In this document: piece after piece, positions 34,651-43,144 of the stretch | How positions within the stretch are numbered: position 1 is the stretch's first letter | Layout: each line of letters begins with the position of its first letter | NCBI RefSeq assembly: GCF_965233615.1 | Contig: NZ_OZ247495.1 | Direction: 5' to 3' (one strand) | Source of the DNA: Pelagibius sp028280305 | Lineage (GTDB): Bacteria > Pseudomonadota > Alphaproteobacteria > Kiloniellales > Kiloniellaceae | Length of the DNA stretch: 64,000 nucleotides | Position numbers and translations under genes: made by a program | Notes under the pieces: model-generated | What the model saw: the letters and a program-made list of their open reading frames with translations, nothing else | Database searches by the model: none | Told to the model about the DNA's origin: nothing

Positions 34651-35985
34651 ATGGCCGGACTAACGCATCCGCAAGCGACCGCAGTGTCCGCCCCTGTCCC
34701 GGGAGAGACGGCCTGGGAGCAGTTGCTGCGCAAGCTCGAATGGGCACTGCTCTTCTTCGTGCTGCTGGTGGCGGCCTATGCATTTTCGCAGTACCGGCCG
34801 CTTGAGACCCTTTCCTGGTACGTCATCTACCTGGCAGCCCTGGGGCTCTTTGTGTTGCGCTATGGCAGTTTCCTGTCGGCTGTCTTGCTGACCGGCCCTC
34901 TGTTGCTTTGGCCCCTGTTGGCCGGCCTGTCGTACTTCTGGTCAGACAATCCGTCCCAGACTCTGCGCTCGACCATTCAACTTTCCATGACCGTGTTCAT
35001 CGGCGCCTATATCGGCAGCCGGTTCTCGCTTCACGATCTTTGCAAAACGCTGTTCTGGGTCCTCCTTATCTGCGGACTTGTTTCGCTTGCCGCCCTTCTC
35101 GGCCAAGCGGCGTTTTCCTATGATCACAACGGCATCGCCCGCGGTATATTTCCGCACAAGAACGTGCTGGGCGGCCGGATGGTGCTGCTGCTGATCTGCT
35201 CGACCCTCCTCTTCGCGGTCGCCTGGCGACGTCTCATGACGCCCTTTGCGGCCATTGTGGCACTTTTCCTGATCGCCGCCAGCCAATCGGGTACGGCAAT
35301 CCTGATGGCGCTGGGTCTCTGCACGGTTATGCCGGTTTTCCTGACCTGGCGCGCGCCGGCACCTCTCCGTCTCATGAGCTATCTGATCGGCATGCTGGCC
35401 GCCGCAGTCATTGTCTGGATCATCTTCGCCTACGATATCGACCCGGCCGGCGTTGCGCTTGACGCCCTGGGCAAAGAGCGCACGCTTACCGGCCGCTCCG
35501 TGCTTTGGGACTTCGCCATGGGCCTGATCGATCAGCGTCCGCTGCTGGGCACCGGCTTTGATGGTTTCTGGGACGGCAGAGACGGATCACACAGCAGCTA
35601 CATTCAGCACGTCTTTGGACAGGACATCAAAAACTTCCACAACTCCTACCTCGACATTGCGGTCCAGCTGGGCCTTGTCGGACTTGGCGTGACGCTGTTT
35701 ACCGGCCTGTGGTACGGCCTGCGCGCGCTGTGGGGCCTCCACCATGGTTTGGATGCCGTTGCGGCGCTGCCCGCCTTTATCTTCGTCTTCGTGACAGTCT
35801 ACTCACTCAGCGAATACGCGCTGTTCCGTCAGCATTCGCTGATCCAGATCCTGCTGGGGGCCACCTTCGTGATGGCGGCACGCTTCTTGGAAGAGAGCAG
35901 CCTTTCTAGGCAGGGGTCGAACCCAGGCGTCCCTGCCACAGCCGCCGCCAGGTTTCCGCCAGAAGCTGGGTCGAGACATAGCTGA
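34651..35985 (+). CDS. O-antigen ligase / Wzy-type polymerase family protein
   Basis: The 444-residue product has about eleven membrane segments and the Wzy_C-type periplasmic region LTGRSVLWDFAMGLIDQRPL, followed by GTGFDGFW and FHNSYLDIAVQLGLVGLGV. The conserved arginine and histidine in those segments are typical of O-antigen ligases and polymerases. In a locus with a Wzx flippase it most likely polymerises repeat units in the periplasm. The last ~26 codons lie antisense to the end of the convergent glycosyltransferase gene (80-nt overlap), and that tail looks non-conserved. Confidence 0.88.
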   Translation: MAGLTHPQATAVSAPVPGETAWEQLLRKLEWALLFFVLLVAAYAFSQYRPLETLSWYVIYLAALGLFVLRYGSFLSAVLLTGPLLLWPLLAGLSYFWSDNPSQTLRSTIQLSMTVFIGAYIGSRFSLHDLCKTLFWVLLICGLVSLAALLGQAAFSYDHNGIARGIFPHKNVLGGRMVLLLICSTLLFAVAWRRLMTPFAAIVALFLIAASQSGTAILMALGLCTVMPVFLTWRAPAPLRLMSYLIGMLAAAVIVWIIFAYDIDPAGVALDALGKERTLTGRSVLWDFAMGLIDQRPLLGTGFDGFWDGRDGSHSSYIQHVFGQDIKNFHNSYLDIAVQLGLVGLGVTLFTGLWYGLRALWGLHHGLDAVAALPAFIFVFVTVYSLSEYALFRQHSLIQILLGATFVMAARFLEESSLSRQGSNPGVPATAAARFPPEAGSRHS

Positions 35986-36937
35986 AGACATGCCAACCCT
36001 TCAGGCTCGCAAGCAGCGCCCGAAGCCAACTCCCGCTCTTGATCTCTTCTATGAAGACACGCCACTGAAGCCTTTGATCAATAGATCTTTTGTGCTCGCG
36101 AAGTGCCGGCAGAAAATCATCGCTTCGACCTGTCCCGGCGTGCTCCAAAAAGCGTTGGTCGACCGACTGCAGACGGCGAAGGTCATCAATGCTGTGTGCG
36201 GCCGTCAGTGAGTCGGACCGCAGGCGGTACCGGTACAACGGCTCCTGGCAGAGGAAGAACCTCCCCTTTGCGGCGAAGCAGTCGAGATAGAAGGCAAAGT
36301 CTTCAGCGAAACGAAGGTCTTCGTCATAGCAAAGGCTGTTCTCCTCCAAGAACTGCTGCGCGATAAGCGGCTTCAAAAACCCATAGCTCTTCCGGGGCCG
36401 CTTCGGGTCCGGCAGGTTGCCACGCAGGAAGTCCGCCGAGGTTATCGGTGCGCAGCTTGCCGCTTCGCTGAGCGGAAGCATGGCTTCGCTGTGCCCCGTT
36501 TCATCTTCGAGAAGGAGGTTGTCGGCCAACAGGTCAGCCCCGGCATCCTGAGCCATCCCGACCAGCCGGCTCAAGCGATCCGGCTCAAAGGCGTCATCGG
36601 CATCCAGCAGCGCGATCCAGACCCCACGGGCTTCAGACAGGCCGCGATTGCGCGCCGCGGCCGGGCCACCGTTCTTCGGACTGGCAATAGCGCGGATGCG
36701 CGGATCGGCCGCGGCAAGTCTTTCAGCAAGAGTCAGGGTTCCGTCCAATGAACAGTCATCGACGATGATAACTTCCCAATCTGTCAGGCTTTGCGCCACT
36801 ACGGACTGAACAGCCTGAGCGAGGAAGGCTTCGGCATTGAAAGCCGGTAGGATCACGGAGACCAGAGGGCGCTGGAAAGCAGCCTCCGCCCCGCCCCCAA
36901 AGCTCGCCTCTGGCGCTGAAACTCCTCGACTGGGCAT
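35906..36937 (-). CDS. Family 2 glycosyltransferase A
   Basis: The product starts its GT-A domain at PLVSVILPAFNAEAFLAQAV, with the nucleotide motif VDDCSLDGT and the DxD-type metal site in ALLDADDAFEPDRLSRLV. I chose the ATG at 36937 (343 residues), which has AAGGAG upstream; the ATG at 37024 lies inside a conserved non-coding element and has no ribosome-binding site. It adds one sugar to the lipid-linked repeat unit in the cytoplasm. It is clearly paralogous to the glycosyltransferase at 46900-47859. It overlaps the polymerase gene by 80 nt at the 3' end. Confidence 0.88.
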   Translation of the reverse strand: MPSRGVSAPEASFGGGAEAAFQRPLVSVILPAFNAEAFLAQAVQSVVAQSLTDWEVIIVDDCSLDGTLTLAERLAAADPRIRAIASPKNGGPAAARNRGLSEARGVWIALLDADDAFEPDRLSRLVGMAQDAGADLLADNLLLEDETGHSEAMLPLSEAASCAPITSADFLRGNLPDPKRPRKSYGFLKPLIAQQFLEENSLCYDEDLRFAEDFAFYLDCFAAKGRFFLCQEPLYRYRLRSDSLTAAHSIDDLRRLQSVDQRFLEHAGTGRSDDFLPALREHKRSIDQRLQWRVFIEEIKSGSWLRALLASLKGWHVFSYVSTQLLAETWRRLWQGRLGSTPA

Positions 36938-37315
36938 TCCTGCGGCAGCTCCTTCGAATGGCCGGGAGACCTGAGATTTCGAGCCGCATCCTACAGCCTC
37001 GAGGACGCCTCTCAACTGGAACATATTTGTGGCATGCTTGCCTTCGTGAACCGCCTCATATTATTGAGATTAAAGAGAAAGCCGAGATGGTGCAGCCTGT
37101 CTCGCCGACCGGCAAAAAACCCGGGAACAGCCGTGAAAGACGGTCGAACGGAGAGGCTGTAAAAGAACAGGTGACCATGTGAGGGACATGTCCGTCCTGA
37201 CCGGGATGATGAGGGTCAGGAGGTCTTGGCGCCATCGTTCGGGTTCGCATCCCCGCACGGACCATGCCGCTTGAGACGCTTCGTTCGTGATCAGAAGACA
37301 AGCGGGAATCATTCG
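36938..37315. other. Divergent intergenic region containing repeat element A
   Basis: These 378 nt lie between glycosyltransferase A (minus) and the alkaline-phosphatase-fold gene (plus). The repeated element at 37017-37085 is inside. The rest shows no convincing gene; the frame open from 37226 belongs to the next gene. Confidence 0.5.
37017..37085 (+). promoter_or_regulatory. Conserved 69-nt upstream element, copy A
   Basis: The first 25 nt, starting TGGAACATATTTGTGGCATG, are identical to copy B at 38703-38771. Over the full 69 nt, 53 positions match by my count. The strongly kept 3' part (CATATTATTGA) has a -10-like TATTAT and a -35-like TTGCCT 15 nt upstream. It lies about 230 nt before the alkaline-phosphatase-fold gene. 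Confidence 0.65.
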
Positions 37316-38689
37316 ATGACATCTGAAAGTTCGAACAAGCTTATCGTTCTCGAGTTCAACGAACTCTGTCCGCCGCTGCTGGACAAGCTGATGGCCAAGG
37401 GCGTTCTGCCGAACTTCCAACGGCTCTATGAGCAGTCAGAGATCTATGTCTCGACGACGAGCGACGAAAGCCTTGAGCCCTGGGTTCAGTGGGTCAGCTA
37501 CCACACGGCCCGGCCGCAAAGCGTGCATGGTGTTAACGAGCTCGATCAGGGGCACTGCATCACCCTGCCCCAGCTCTGGGATCATTTTGCCGAAGCCGGC
37601 AACGACACGCTTGTCTTCGGCGCCATGAACGCCGGTCCATCCCGGAACGAGCGCCTGACCATCGTGCCGGATCCCTGGTCCCGGCAGGTTGCGCCTTCCG
37701 ACAAGGAGTTCGCGGTTTTTCACGACTTCGTCTCACACAACGTCGCCGAGCACACAAATCCCGATGCCCAATCCGGCGCCCGCCAGGCCCTCGCCTTCGG
37801 GCGTTTCCTGATGAGCCACGGCCTGTCGCTGGGTACGCTGGGGCGAGCTGTCGCCCAGGTGCTGCTCGAAAAGATCGGCAGGCGGGATCGCCGTTGGCAC
37901 CGGGCCACCATTCTCGACCTGCTTTCCTGGGATGTTTTCAAATACACCCTGCGAAAGCGCCAACCGCAGGTCGCCTTCTTTTTTGCCAATTCGGTCGCCT
38001 TCTACCAGCACCGCTTCTGGCGCCACATGGCCGCAGAGGACTATGTCAACAGACCCGCTCCGGCAGAAATGGCCGCCTATGGCAAAGCGATTGAAACCGG
38101 CTATCGGGCTCTCGACTCGTTGGTGGGTGAAGCGCTGGACATCGTCGGTGAAAGCGGCTCGGTCGTGCTCGTTACGGCACTGAGCCAGGAAGCAAACCTG
38201 AAGTACGAGGACATCGGCGGCAAATTCGTGCATCGCCCGCGCGACTTCCAGAAGCTCTTTGCCTGGCTCGGTGCGGCAAGCGGCGCTACCGCGGAGCCGG
38301 TCATGACCCATCAAGCCTGGGCGAGCTTCAAGAGTGATGCCGATGCGGCCGCCTTCGGTGAACTGTTGGATGGTGTGACCGCGGGCGGCGCAGCGGTCTT
38401 TTCCTGGCGGCGCGACGGCGCGAGAGTCATGTTCTGGTGCGCGTTCATCAGGCCCGTCGCGGATGACATGAAGATGCAGGATCGGAGCGGGCGCAGTACC
38501 GCCTTTACCGAGTTCTTCGCACCGGTCGGCTATGTAAACAACAGCCAGCATCATCCAGAGGGGGCATTCTGGGTCAAGAGCCCTGGCCGCCCTCATCGCG
38601 TTGAGATCACCAGATTACCGCTGGAAACCGCCGCGACGCTGACCATGGGGCTGCTTGACGAACGCCCGCCGGCCCGCGATGCGGCCTAG
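37316..38689 (+). CDS. Alkaline-phosphatase-superfamily protein lacking canonical metal ligands
   Basis: The 457-residue product follows the type I phosphodiesterase/alkaline phosphatase fold: KLIVLEFNELCPPLLDKLMA, then YHTARPQSVHGVNEL, LPQLWDHFAEAGNDTLVFGA, YQHRFW and VVLVTALSQEA. Several catalytic positions are changed. The usual first aspartate reads E/N, the nucleophile Thr/Ser region reads SLEPWVQW, the usual TSxDxxQH reads SVAFYQH, and the usual SDHG reads LSQE. It is probably not a working phosphatase or sulfatase. It stands upstream of the flippase and two sulfotransferase genes and is preceded by element A, so it belongs to the polymer locus; its role is unknown. Confidence 0.7.
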   Translation: MTSESSNKLIVLEFNELCPPLLDKLMAKGVLPNFQRLYEQSEIYVSTTSDESLEPWVQWVSYHTARPQSVHGVNELDQGHCITLPQLWDHFAEAGNDTLVFGAMNAGPSRNERLTIVPDPWSRQVAPSDKEFAVFHDFVSHNVAEHTNPDAQSGARQALAFGRFLMSHGLSLGTLGRAVAQVLLEKIGRRDRRWHRATILDLLSWDVFKYTLRKRQPQVAFFFANSVAFYQHRFWRHMAAEDYVNRPAPAEMAAYGKAIETGYRALDSLVGEALDIVGESGSVVLVTALSQEANLKYEDIGGKFVHRPRDFQKLFAWLGAASGATAEPVMTHQAWASFKSDADAAAFGELLDGVTAGGAAVFSWRRDGARVMFWCAFIRPVADDMKMQDRSGRSTAFTEFFAPVGYVNNSQHHPEGAFWVKSPGRPHRVEITRLPLETAATLTMGLLDERPPARDAA

Positions 38690-38702
38690 AGTGTGCTCCT
38701 CG

Positions 38703-38771
38703 TGGAACATATTTGTGGCATGCTTGCATTCAGTAAGCCGCACATACTATTGATATCAAAGCGAAAAAAGC
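38703..38771 (+). promoter_or_regulatory. Conserved 69-nt upstream element, copy B
   Basis: This is the second copy of the element at 37017-37085, in the same orientation. It begins 14 nt after the stop codon of the alkaline-phosphatase-fold gene and ends 121 nt before the flippase start. A TTGCAT (38724) and TACTAT (38745) pair sits 15 nt apart at the positions matching copy A. Confidence 0.65.
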
Positions 38772-38892
38772 TGCCGACATAAAGTGCCACCGCCGGGCTC
38801 CGCCCGGCAGGCCAAAGCAGCGCCGCTTCGAGGAAATGCCGTGCTTGGCAGGGCCCCGTTCGCCGGACGCCCCAGCAGATTGAGGTACGCGC

Positions 38893-40347
38893 TTGGCAAG
38901 CATCAGGCGATCATTGGTTCTTTCCTTTGCGCAGCGCTATTCGGCTCTGGCGATTCAGTTCGCCAGTATGGTGCTGCTCGCCAGACTGCTGAGCCCGGAA
39001 GAGTTCGGTACCTTCGCGGTCGCTGCGGCCCTGGTGACCTTGGCTAACGTCCTCCAAGATTTTGGCGCCGGGAACTACTTGGTCAAAGAAACCGAGCTGA
39101 CCCGCCCAAAAATCGAGACGGCGTTCAGTCTGGCACTGGTGATCGCCTGGCCTTTGGGACTCCTGTTGTTTCTTTCTGCGCCCTTTCTCGCTGAATGGTA
39201 TGCGAACCCTGCCGTCAACGAGGTGCTGCGGCTACTTAGCCTGACCTTCATTCTTGTGCCCTTCAGCACCCCGGTGCTGGCGCTGATGCGGCGGGATATG
39301 CAGTTTGGCCGCCTTTACGGAGTCGGTGTGGCTTCGGCCGCAGCCACGGCCTCCGTTTCCATCAGCCTTGCGCTTCATGGGACCGGCGTTACCAGCCTGG
39401 CTTGGGGGCTCCTGGCCGGCAGTGTCGCCTCGACGGTACTCGCCCACTGCCTGAGGCCGGGATACCTGTTTCTAAAACCCGGCGTATCGCACTGGGCCGA
39501 AGTCCTTGGCTTTGGTGGCCAGTCGGCGGCGATCGCCGCTCTGAGTGAGCTCGGCAACCAGGCGCCGAGCTTGGTCGCCGGGCGCCTATTGGGTTTCGAG
39601 GCCACAGGCCTGCTTCACCGCGCGACGGCGACCATTCATATCTACCGCAAAGGCGTTCTTGACGGGCTGATGCCCGTGCTGCTTCCTGCCTTTGCCGGTA
39701 AAGTACGCAGCGGCATATCGTTGAAGCCGCTTTATCTGCGCGGCATTTCCTACCTCACGGTTGTCGGGTGGCCCTTCTCCCTGGTTCTGGCCCTTCTCGC
39801 CCACCCTCTGGTAAGGGTGCTTTTCGGCGATCAGTGGGATGCGGCAGTTCCGGTGATCCAGGTGCTCTGCCTGCTTGGCGTCGTAACCCCCTTTATCCAT
39901 CTCAATCGCTCGCTCTTCATCGCGGTTGGCCGGATCGATATCAGCTTGAAGATCCAGCTTATCGTTCAGCCTCTCAAGATCGTTCTGGTCGTTGTCGCTG
40001 CGACACAAGGGCTGCTCCCTCTCGCATTTGCCCTCTGCCTGCCACCTCTTTTGAATGCCATCATCTCGCACGGTTACCTGACCAAGCTGCTCGACTACGG
40101 CATAGCGGACCTTCTGCAGGCCGGGCGCCAGAGCCTGGCTGTCACTTTGCTCGCGTCAGCTGTTCCGTTGGCGGTCATAGCCGCTTTGGGCGCTGAACCG
40201 GAAAACAGCCTGCTAGCTTTGGCTCTGGGTGGGCTCGGCGCTTTCGCCGGCTGGCTTACCGGCCTGATGGTTTTTGCCCACCCCGCCAAAACCGAAATCG
40301 GCATCGCGGTCTCCCGGGTTCTGCCCGGTTTCGTCAGGGCATCCTAG
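38893..40347 (+). CDS. Oligosaccharide flippase (Wzx-like, MOP superfamily)
   Basis: The 484-residue product has about twelve to fourteen membrane segments and the typical opening RSLVLSFAQRYSALAIQFAS followed by LLARLLSPEEFGTFAVAAAL. It moves the lipid-linked repeat unit across the inner membrane. The start is a TTG (38893) with TGAGG upstream; no nearby ATG fits. It is followed after 10 nt by a sulfotransferase gene, so modification and flipping are encoded on one transcript. Confidence 0.88.
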   Translation: MASIRRSLVLSFAQRYSALAIQFASMVLLARLLSPEEFGTFAVAAALVTLANVLQDFGAGNYLVKETELTRPKIETAFSLALVIAWPLGLLLFLSAPFLAEWYANPAVNEVLRLLSLTFILVPFSTPVLALMRRDMQFGRLYGVGVASAAATASVSISLALHGTGVTSLAWGLLAGSVASTVLAHCLRPGYLFLKPGVSHWAEVLGFGGQSAAIAALSELGNQAPSLVAGRLLGFEATGLLHRATATIHIYRKGVLDGLMPVLLPAFAGKVRSGISLKPLYLRGISYLTVVGWPFSLVLALLAHPLVRVLFGDQWDAAVPVIQVLCLLGVVTPFIHLNRSLFIAVGRIDISLKIQLIVQPLKIVLVVVAATQGLLPLAFALCLPPLLNAIISHGYLTKLLDYGIADLLQAGRQSLAVTLLASAVPLAVIAALGAEPENSLLALALGGLGAFAGWLTGLMVFAHPAKTEIGIAVSRVLPGFVRAS

Positions 40348-40357
40348 GAGTATCGCC

Positions 40358-41302
40358 ATGACGGCAACCCAGCACACAACTTCTGCAAAGACGCCCAACC
40401 TGTTTCTGGTCGGCGCGGCCAAATGCGGCACCACGGCCATGGCGAGCTACCTGGGTCAACATCCGGATATCTTCTTCTCCAACCCCAAGGAGCCGATCTT
40501 CTTCGGCCGGGATCTCGAACACGGCTGGCGTATGCGCGATCTGGAGGCCTATCTAGATCTCTTCCGCGCCGCGCGGAGTGAACGCTACATCGGCGAAGGT
40601 ACGGTCTGGTACCTCTACTCCCGCACCGCCGCCCAGGAGATCAAGGAGTTCAGCCCAAGCGCCAAGATCATCATCATGCTGCGCAACCCAGTCGATGTGA
40701 TCTATTCACTGCACGGGCAATTTCTGTTCAGCGGCAACGAAAGTCATGGCGATTTTGACAAGGCCCTGCGCGCGGAGGAAAAGCGCAGACGCGGCAACGC
40801 GATTCCACGCGCCGCCCACTTTCCGGCAGGCCTGCTTTACTCCGAGGTGGTCCGCTATCGCCAGCAGATCGAGCGCTTTCAGAAGGCTTTCGGCCGAGAG
40901 AACGTGGAAATCGTCATCTATGACGACTTCGCGAAGTCTTCGCAGGAAAGCTATCAGCGGGTGCTTTCCTTTCTCGACCTTCCCACCGATCACGACCCGG
41001 AATTCGAAGTGGTCAACAGCGCCAGGGTCATTCGCAACATCGCGCTGCACCGATGGCTGATCAAGCCGCCGCTTGATCTCTGGAATCCGGAACGCTGGCT
41101 GCCGCGGGGCCGCCTCGCCCACGGGCTGCAGTGGCGCGCGCAAACCCTGCGCGGCCGCCTCTACGACATGAACCTGCAACAACGCCGCCGTCCGGCCATG
41201 CGCCAGGAAACGCGCGCCCGCCTGAACCGAAACCTCGCCCCGGAGGTAGAGTCCCTCAGCCGCTTGCTGGACCGCGATCTGACCGCCTGGGTAACGCCAT
41301 AG
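40358..41302 (+). CDS. Sulfotransferase (PAPS-dependent), exopolysaccharide locus, copy 2
   Basis: The 314-residue product has the 5'-phosphosulfate loop in NLFLVGAAKCGTTAMASYLG (Lys 22) and the 3'-phosphate motif in IIMLRNPVDVIYSLHGQFL (Arg 109, Ser 117). The ATG at 40358 has AGGAG upstream; a longer frame from 40274 overlaps the flippase gene and was rejected. It resembles carbohydrate sulfotransferases of the heparan/Stf0-related Sulfotransfer_1 group. It lies between the flippase and a third sulfotransferase gene and is likely to decorate the repeat unit. Confidence 0.9.
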   Translation: MTATQHTTSAKTPNLFLVGAAKCGTTAMASYLGQHPDIFFSNPKEPIFFGRDLEHGWRMRDLEAYLDLFRAARSERYIGEGTVWYLYSRTAAQEIKEFSPSAKIIIMLRNPVDVIYSLHGQFLFSGNESHGDFDKALRAEEKRRRGNAIPRAAHFPAGLLYSEVVRYRQQIERFQKAFGRENVEIVIYDDFAKSSQESYQRVLSFLDLPTDHDPEFEVVNSARVIRNIALHRWLIKPPLDLWNPERWLPRGRLAHGLQWRAQTLRGRLYDMNLQQRRRPAMRQETRARLNRNLAPEVESLSRLLDRDLTAWVTP

Positions 41303-41357
41303 CCGAACCAGGAAAACGCTGTCCTCGGTAACAGCCGATACGAAGGAGAGTCGCGTC

Positions 41358-42188
41358 ATGTCCCGCAGCTACCGCATAGCCTATATCGTCGGCCTGCAAC
41401 ACTGCGGCTCAACGCTCCTGGACTTGCTGCTGAATGCGCATTCAGAAGCCGTCAGCGTTGGTGAACTCTTCGAACTTCATGAGTATGCGCATGAACTGAA
41501 GCCGAAAACCGAGCAGACGCGCTTTGGTTCTTCCTGTACCTGCGGGGCCGACAGTATCTGGGACTGCGCTTTCTGGCAGGCCATCAACGACCAAGTGGAG
41601 CGCCGCTCCGGGCTGACCTTGCGGGAACTCGACCTGCGGGCCCAGGACCCGGTGCGCTTTGCGGATCACAACCGCCTGTTCTTCGATTCTCTGGCCGATG
41701 TTACCGGGTCCAAGCTGATTATCGATTCCAGTAAACGATTCCACCGCCTTGCCGGACTGCTGAAGTACACCGATTTGCCGGTGACTCCGATTCATCTGCT
41801 CCGTGACCCCAAGGGCCAGATCTACTCCTTGGTGAAACGCGGTAAGGCCTCTGTCCTGAGGCCCGCCGCCTACTATCGCCAGACAACACTCAAGACCTTG
41901 AAGCTGCTACGCGATGTCGAGTCGATCCGACTGCGCTACGAGAATCTCGTGGCCGACCCAGAACCCAATCTGAATGAGGTCATGCTGTCTCTGGGGCTGG
42001 ACTACCAGCGCAGTCAATTGAATTGGGCCGAGGCTGAACGCCATAACCTCGCCGGGAACCGAATGCGCCGGACCAGCAGCAGCGCCATCACGGTGAAAGA
42101 TGAATGGCGCGAAAAGTTAGGACTTTCCCGCCAGGCGATGATCACGATGCTGACCTTGCCAGCGACCTATGCCACCCGCCACTACTGA
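41358..42188 (+). CDS. Sulfotransferase family protein, copy 3 (divergent)
   Basis: The 276-residue product has a sulfotransferase-like start, IAYIVGLQHCGSTLLDLLL, and the 3'-phosphate motif in PIHLLRDPKGQIYSLVKRGK (Arg 149, Ser 157). In the first loop the usual basic catalytic residue is histidine (H15). A cysteine group SSCTCGADSIWDC follows, possibly a metal site or disulfides. An AAGGAG site precedes the ATG. It is the last gene of the plus-strand operon and differs from copies 1 and 2, so it may act on another position or another acceptor. Confidence 0.8.
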   Translation: MSRSYRIAYIVGLQHCGSTLLDLLLNAHSEAVSVGELFELHEYAHELKPKTEQTRFGSSCTCGADSIWDCAFWQAINDQVERRSGLTLRELDLRAQDPVRFADHNRLFFDSLADVTGSKLIIDSSKRFHRLAGLLKYTDLPVTPIHLLRDPKGQIYSLVKRGKASVLRPAAYYRQTTLKTLKLLRDVESIRLRYENLVADPEPNLNEVMLSLGLDYQRSQLNWAEAERHNLAGNRMRRTSSSAITVKDEWREKLGLSRQAMITMLTLPATYATRHY

Positions 42189-42205
42189 TCAGGCCAGAAG
42201 CTGTA

Positions 42206-43141
42206 TCAGCCGCCCCCTGCCTGGCGGGCCGGCTTCAGGGCGCGGGCAATGCCATTGCTCCAGCGCGCCGGCATAACGAACTGGGTCAGCAATCGCAGGG
42301 CATAGCGGGTGGAGATATAGCCTTCCCGCCGGCAGCGCCAGATCCCTCTTAGAACCACACCCGGGTCGCTCCAGATGAATGCGGGCATGCGCGAGGCAAG
42401 CTGGGTCGCAAACTTCTGTCGGCTGTGAAAAGGCATCAGTTCCCCTGTGGTGGCAAGCCAGTTCAGGGACAACAGAAACTTCGGACGATAGCTCATGCGG
42501 TCCGCGCGCGCCTCGGCATGCCAACGGCTGAGCGGCTCGGGATGAAACCGGAAACGCGCGCCCTGCTGCTGCAGGCGCAAACAGAAATCGACATCCTGAT
42601 GAATACGCAGATCGTCGGTGAAACGGACGGCCCGGGCGAGTGATGCCGACATCAGCAAAGAAGAGGTATGGATCAGGTTACCGCGCCAGGGAAAGAGATA
42701 GTCCCCCACGCCTTCATCAGGCGCCATGGGGCGTTCCGGCAGCAGAAGACGCTCCTCGCCACGATCCATCACCACCTGACTGTAGTAGACGCAGTCCGCC
42801 GGCCGTCCATCCGCCAAGTAGTTGGCGACCTGCCGGGTCAACTTGTCCGATGTCCAGACATCATCCGAGTCGAGAAAAGCGACAAGTTCACCCCGCGCTG
42901 CATCTATCCCCGCGTTGCGCGCTGTCGCGCCACCCCGGTTTTCCGGCAAGGTGATCCAGCGCAGCTTTTCGGGTTCAAGTGGTGGGAATGAAAGGGAGAC
43001 ATCGACGGTCGAGGCATCATCGACAACGATGATTTCCAGTTCCTCGTAGTCCTGAGACAAGACGCTGTCGACAGCGCGCTGCAACTCGGCCTTCCGATTG
43101 AAGTTCGGGATGATCACACTGACCAGGGGGAAATCCGTCAT
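42206..43141 (-). CDS. Family 2 glycosyltransferase B
   Basis: The 311-residue product has a GT-A domain from PLVSVIIPNFNRKAELQRAV, with VVDDAST and the metal site in LVAFLDSDDVWTSDKLTRQV. It adds a sugar to the growing repeat unit in the cytoplasm. It lies 3 nt after the GT8 gene and is the last gene of a three-gene glycosyltransferase operon (GT4-GT8-GT2). Its end converges with the third sulfotransferase gene, 17 nt away. Confidence 0.9.
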   Translation of the reverse strand: MTDFPLVSVIIPNFNRKAELQRAVDSVLSQDYEELEIIVVDDASTVDVSLSFPPLEPEKLRWITLPENRGGATARNAGIDAARGELVAFLDSDDVWTSDKLTRQVANYLADGRPADCVYYSQVVMDRGEERLLLPERPMAPDEGVGDYLFPWRGNLIHTSSLLMSASLARAVRFTDDLRIHQDVDFCLRLQQQGARFRFHPEPLSRWHAEARADRMSYRPKFLLSLNWLATTGELMPFHSRQKFATQLASRMPAFIWSDPGVVLRGIWRCRREGYISTRYALRLLTQFVMPARWSNGIARALKPARQAGGG

Positions 43142-43144
43142 GCT

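Noticed and set aside
37024..37085. Sigma-54 promoter in the repeated element (TGGCATGCTTGCA)
   Set aside because: TGGC and TTGC are present, but the spacing between the GG and GC pairs is about 7 nt instead of the required 10.
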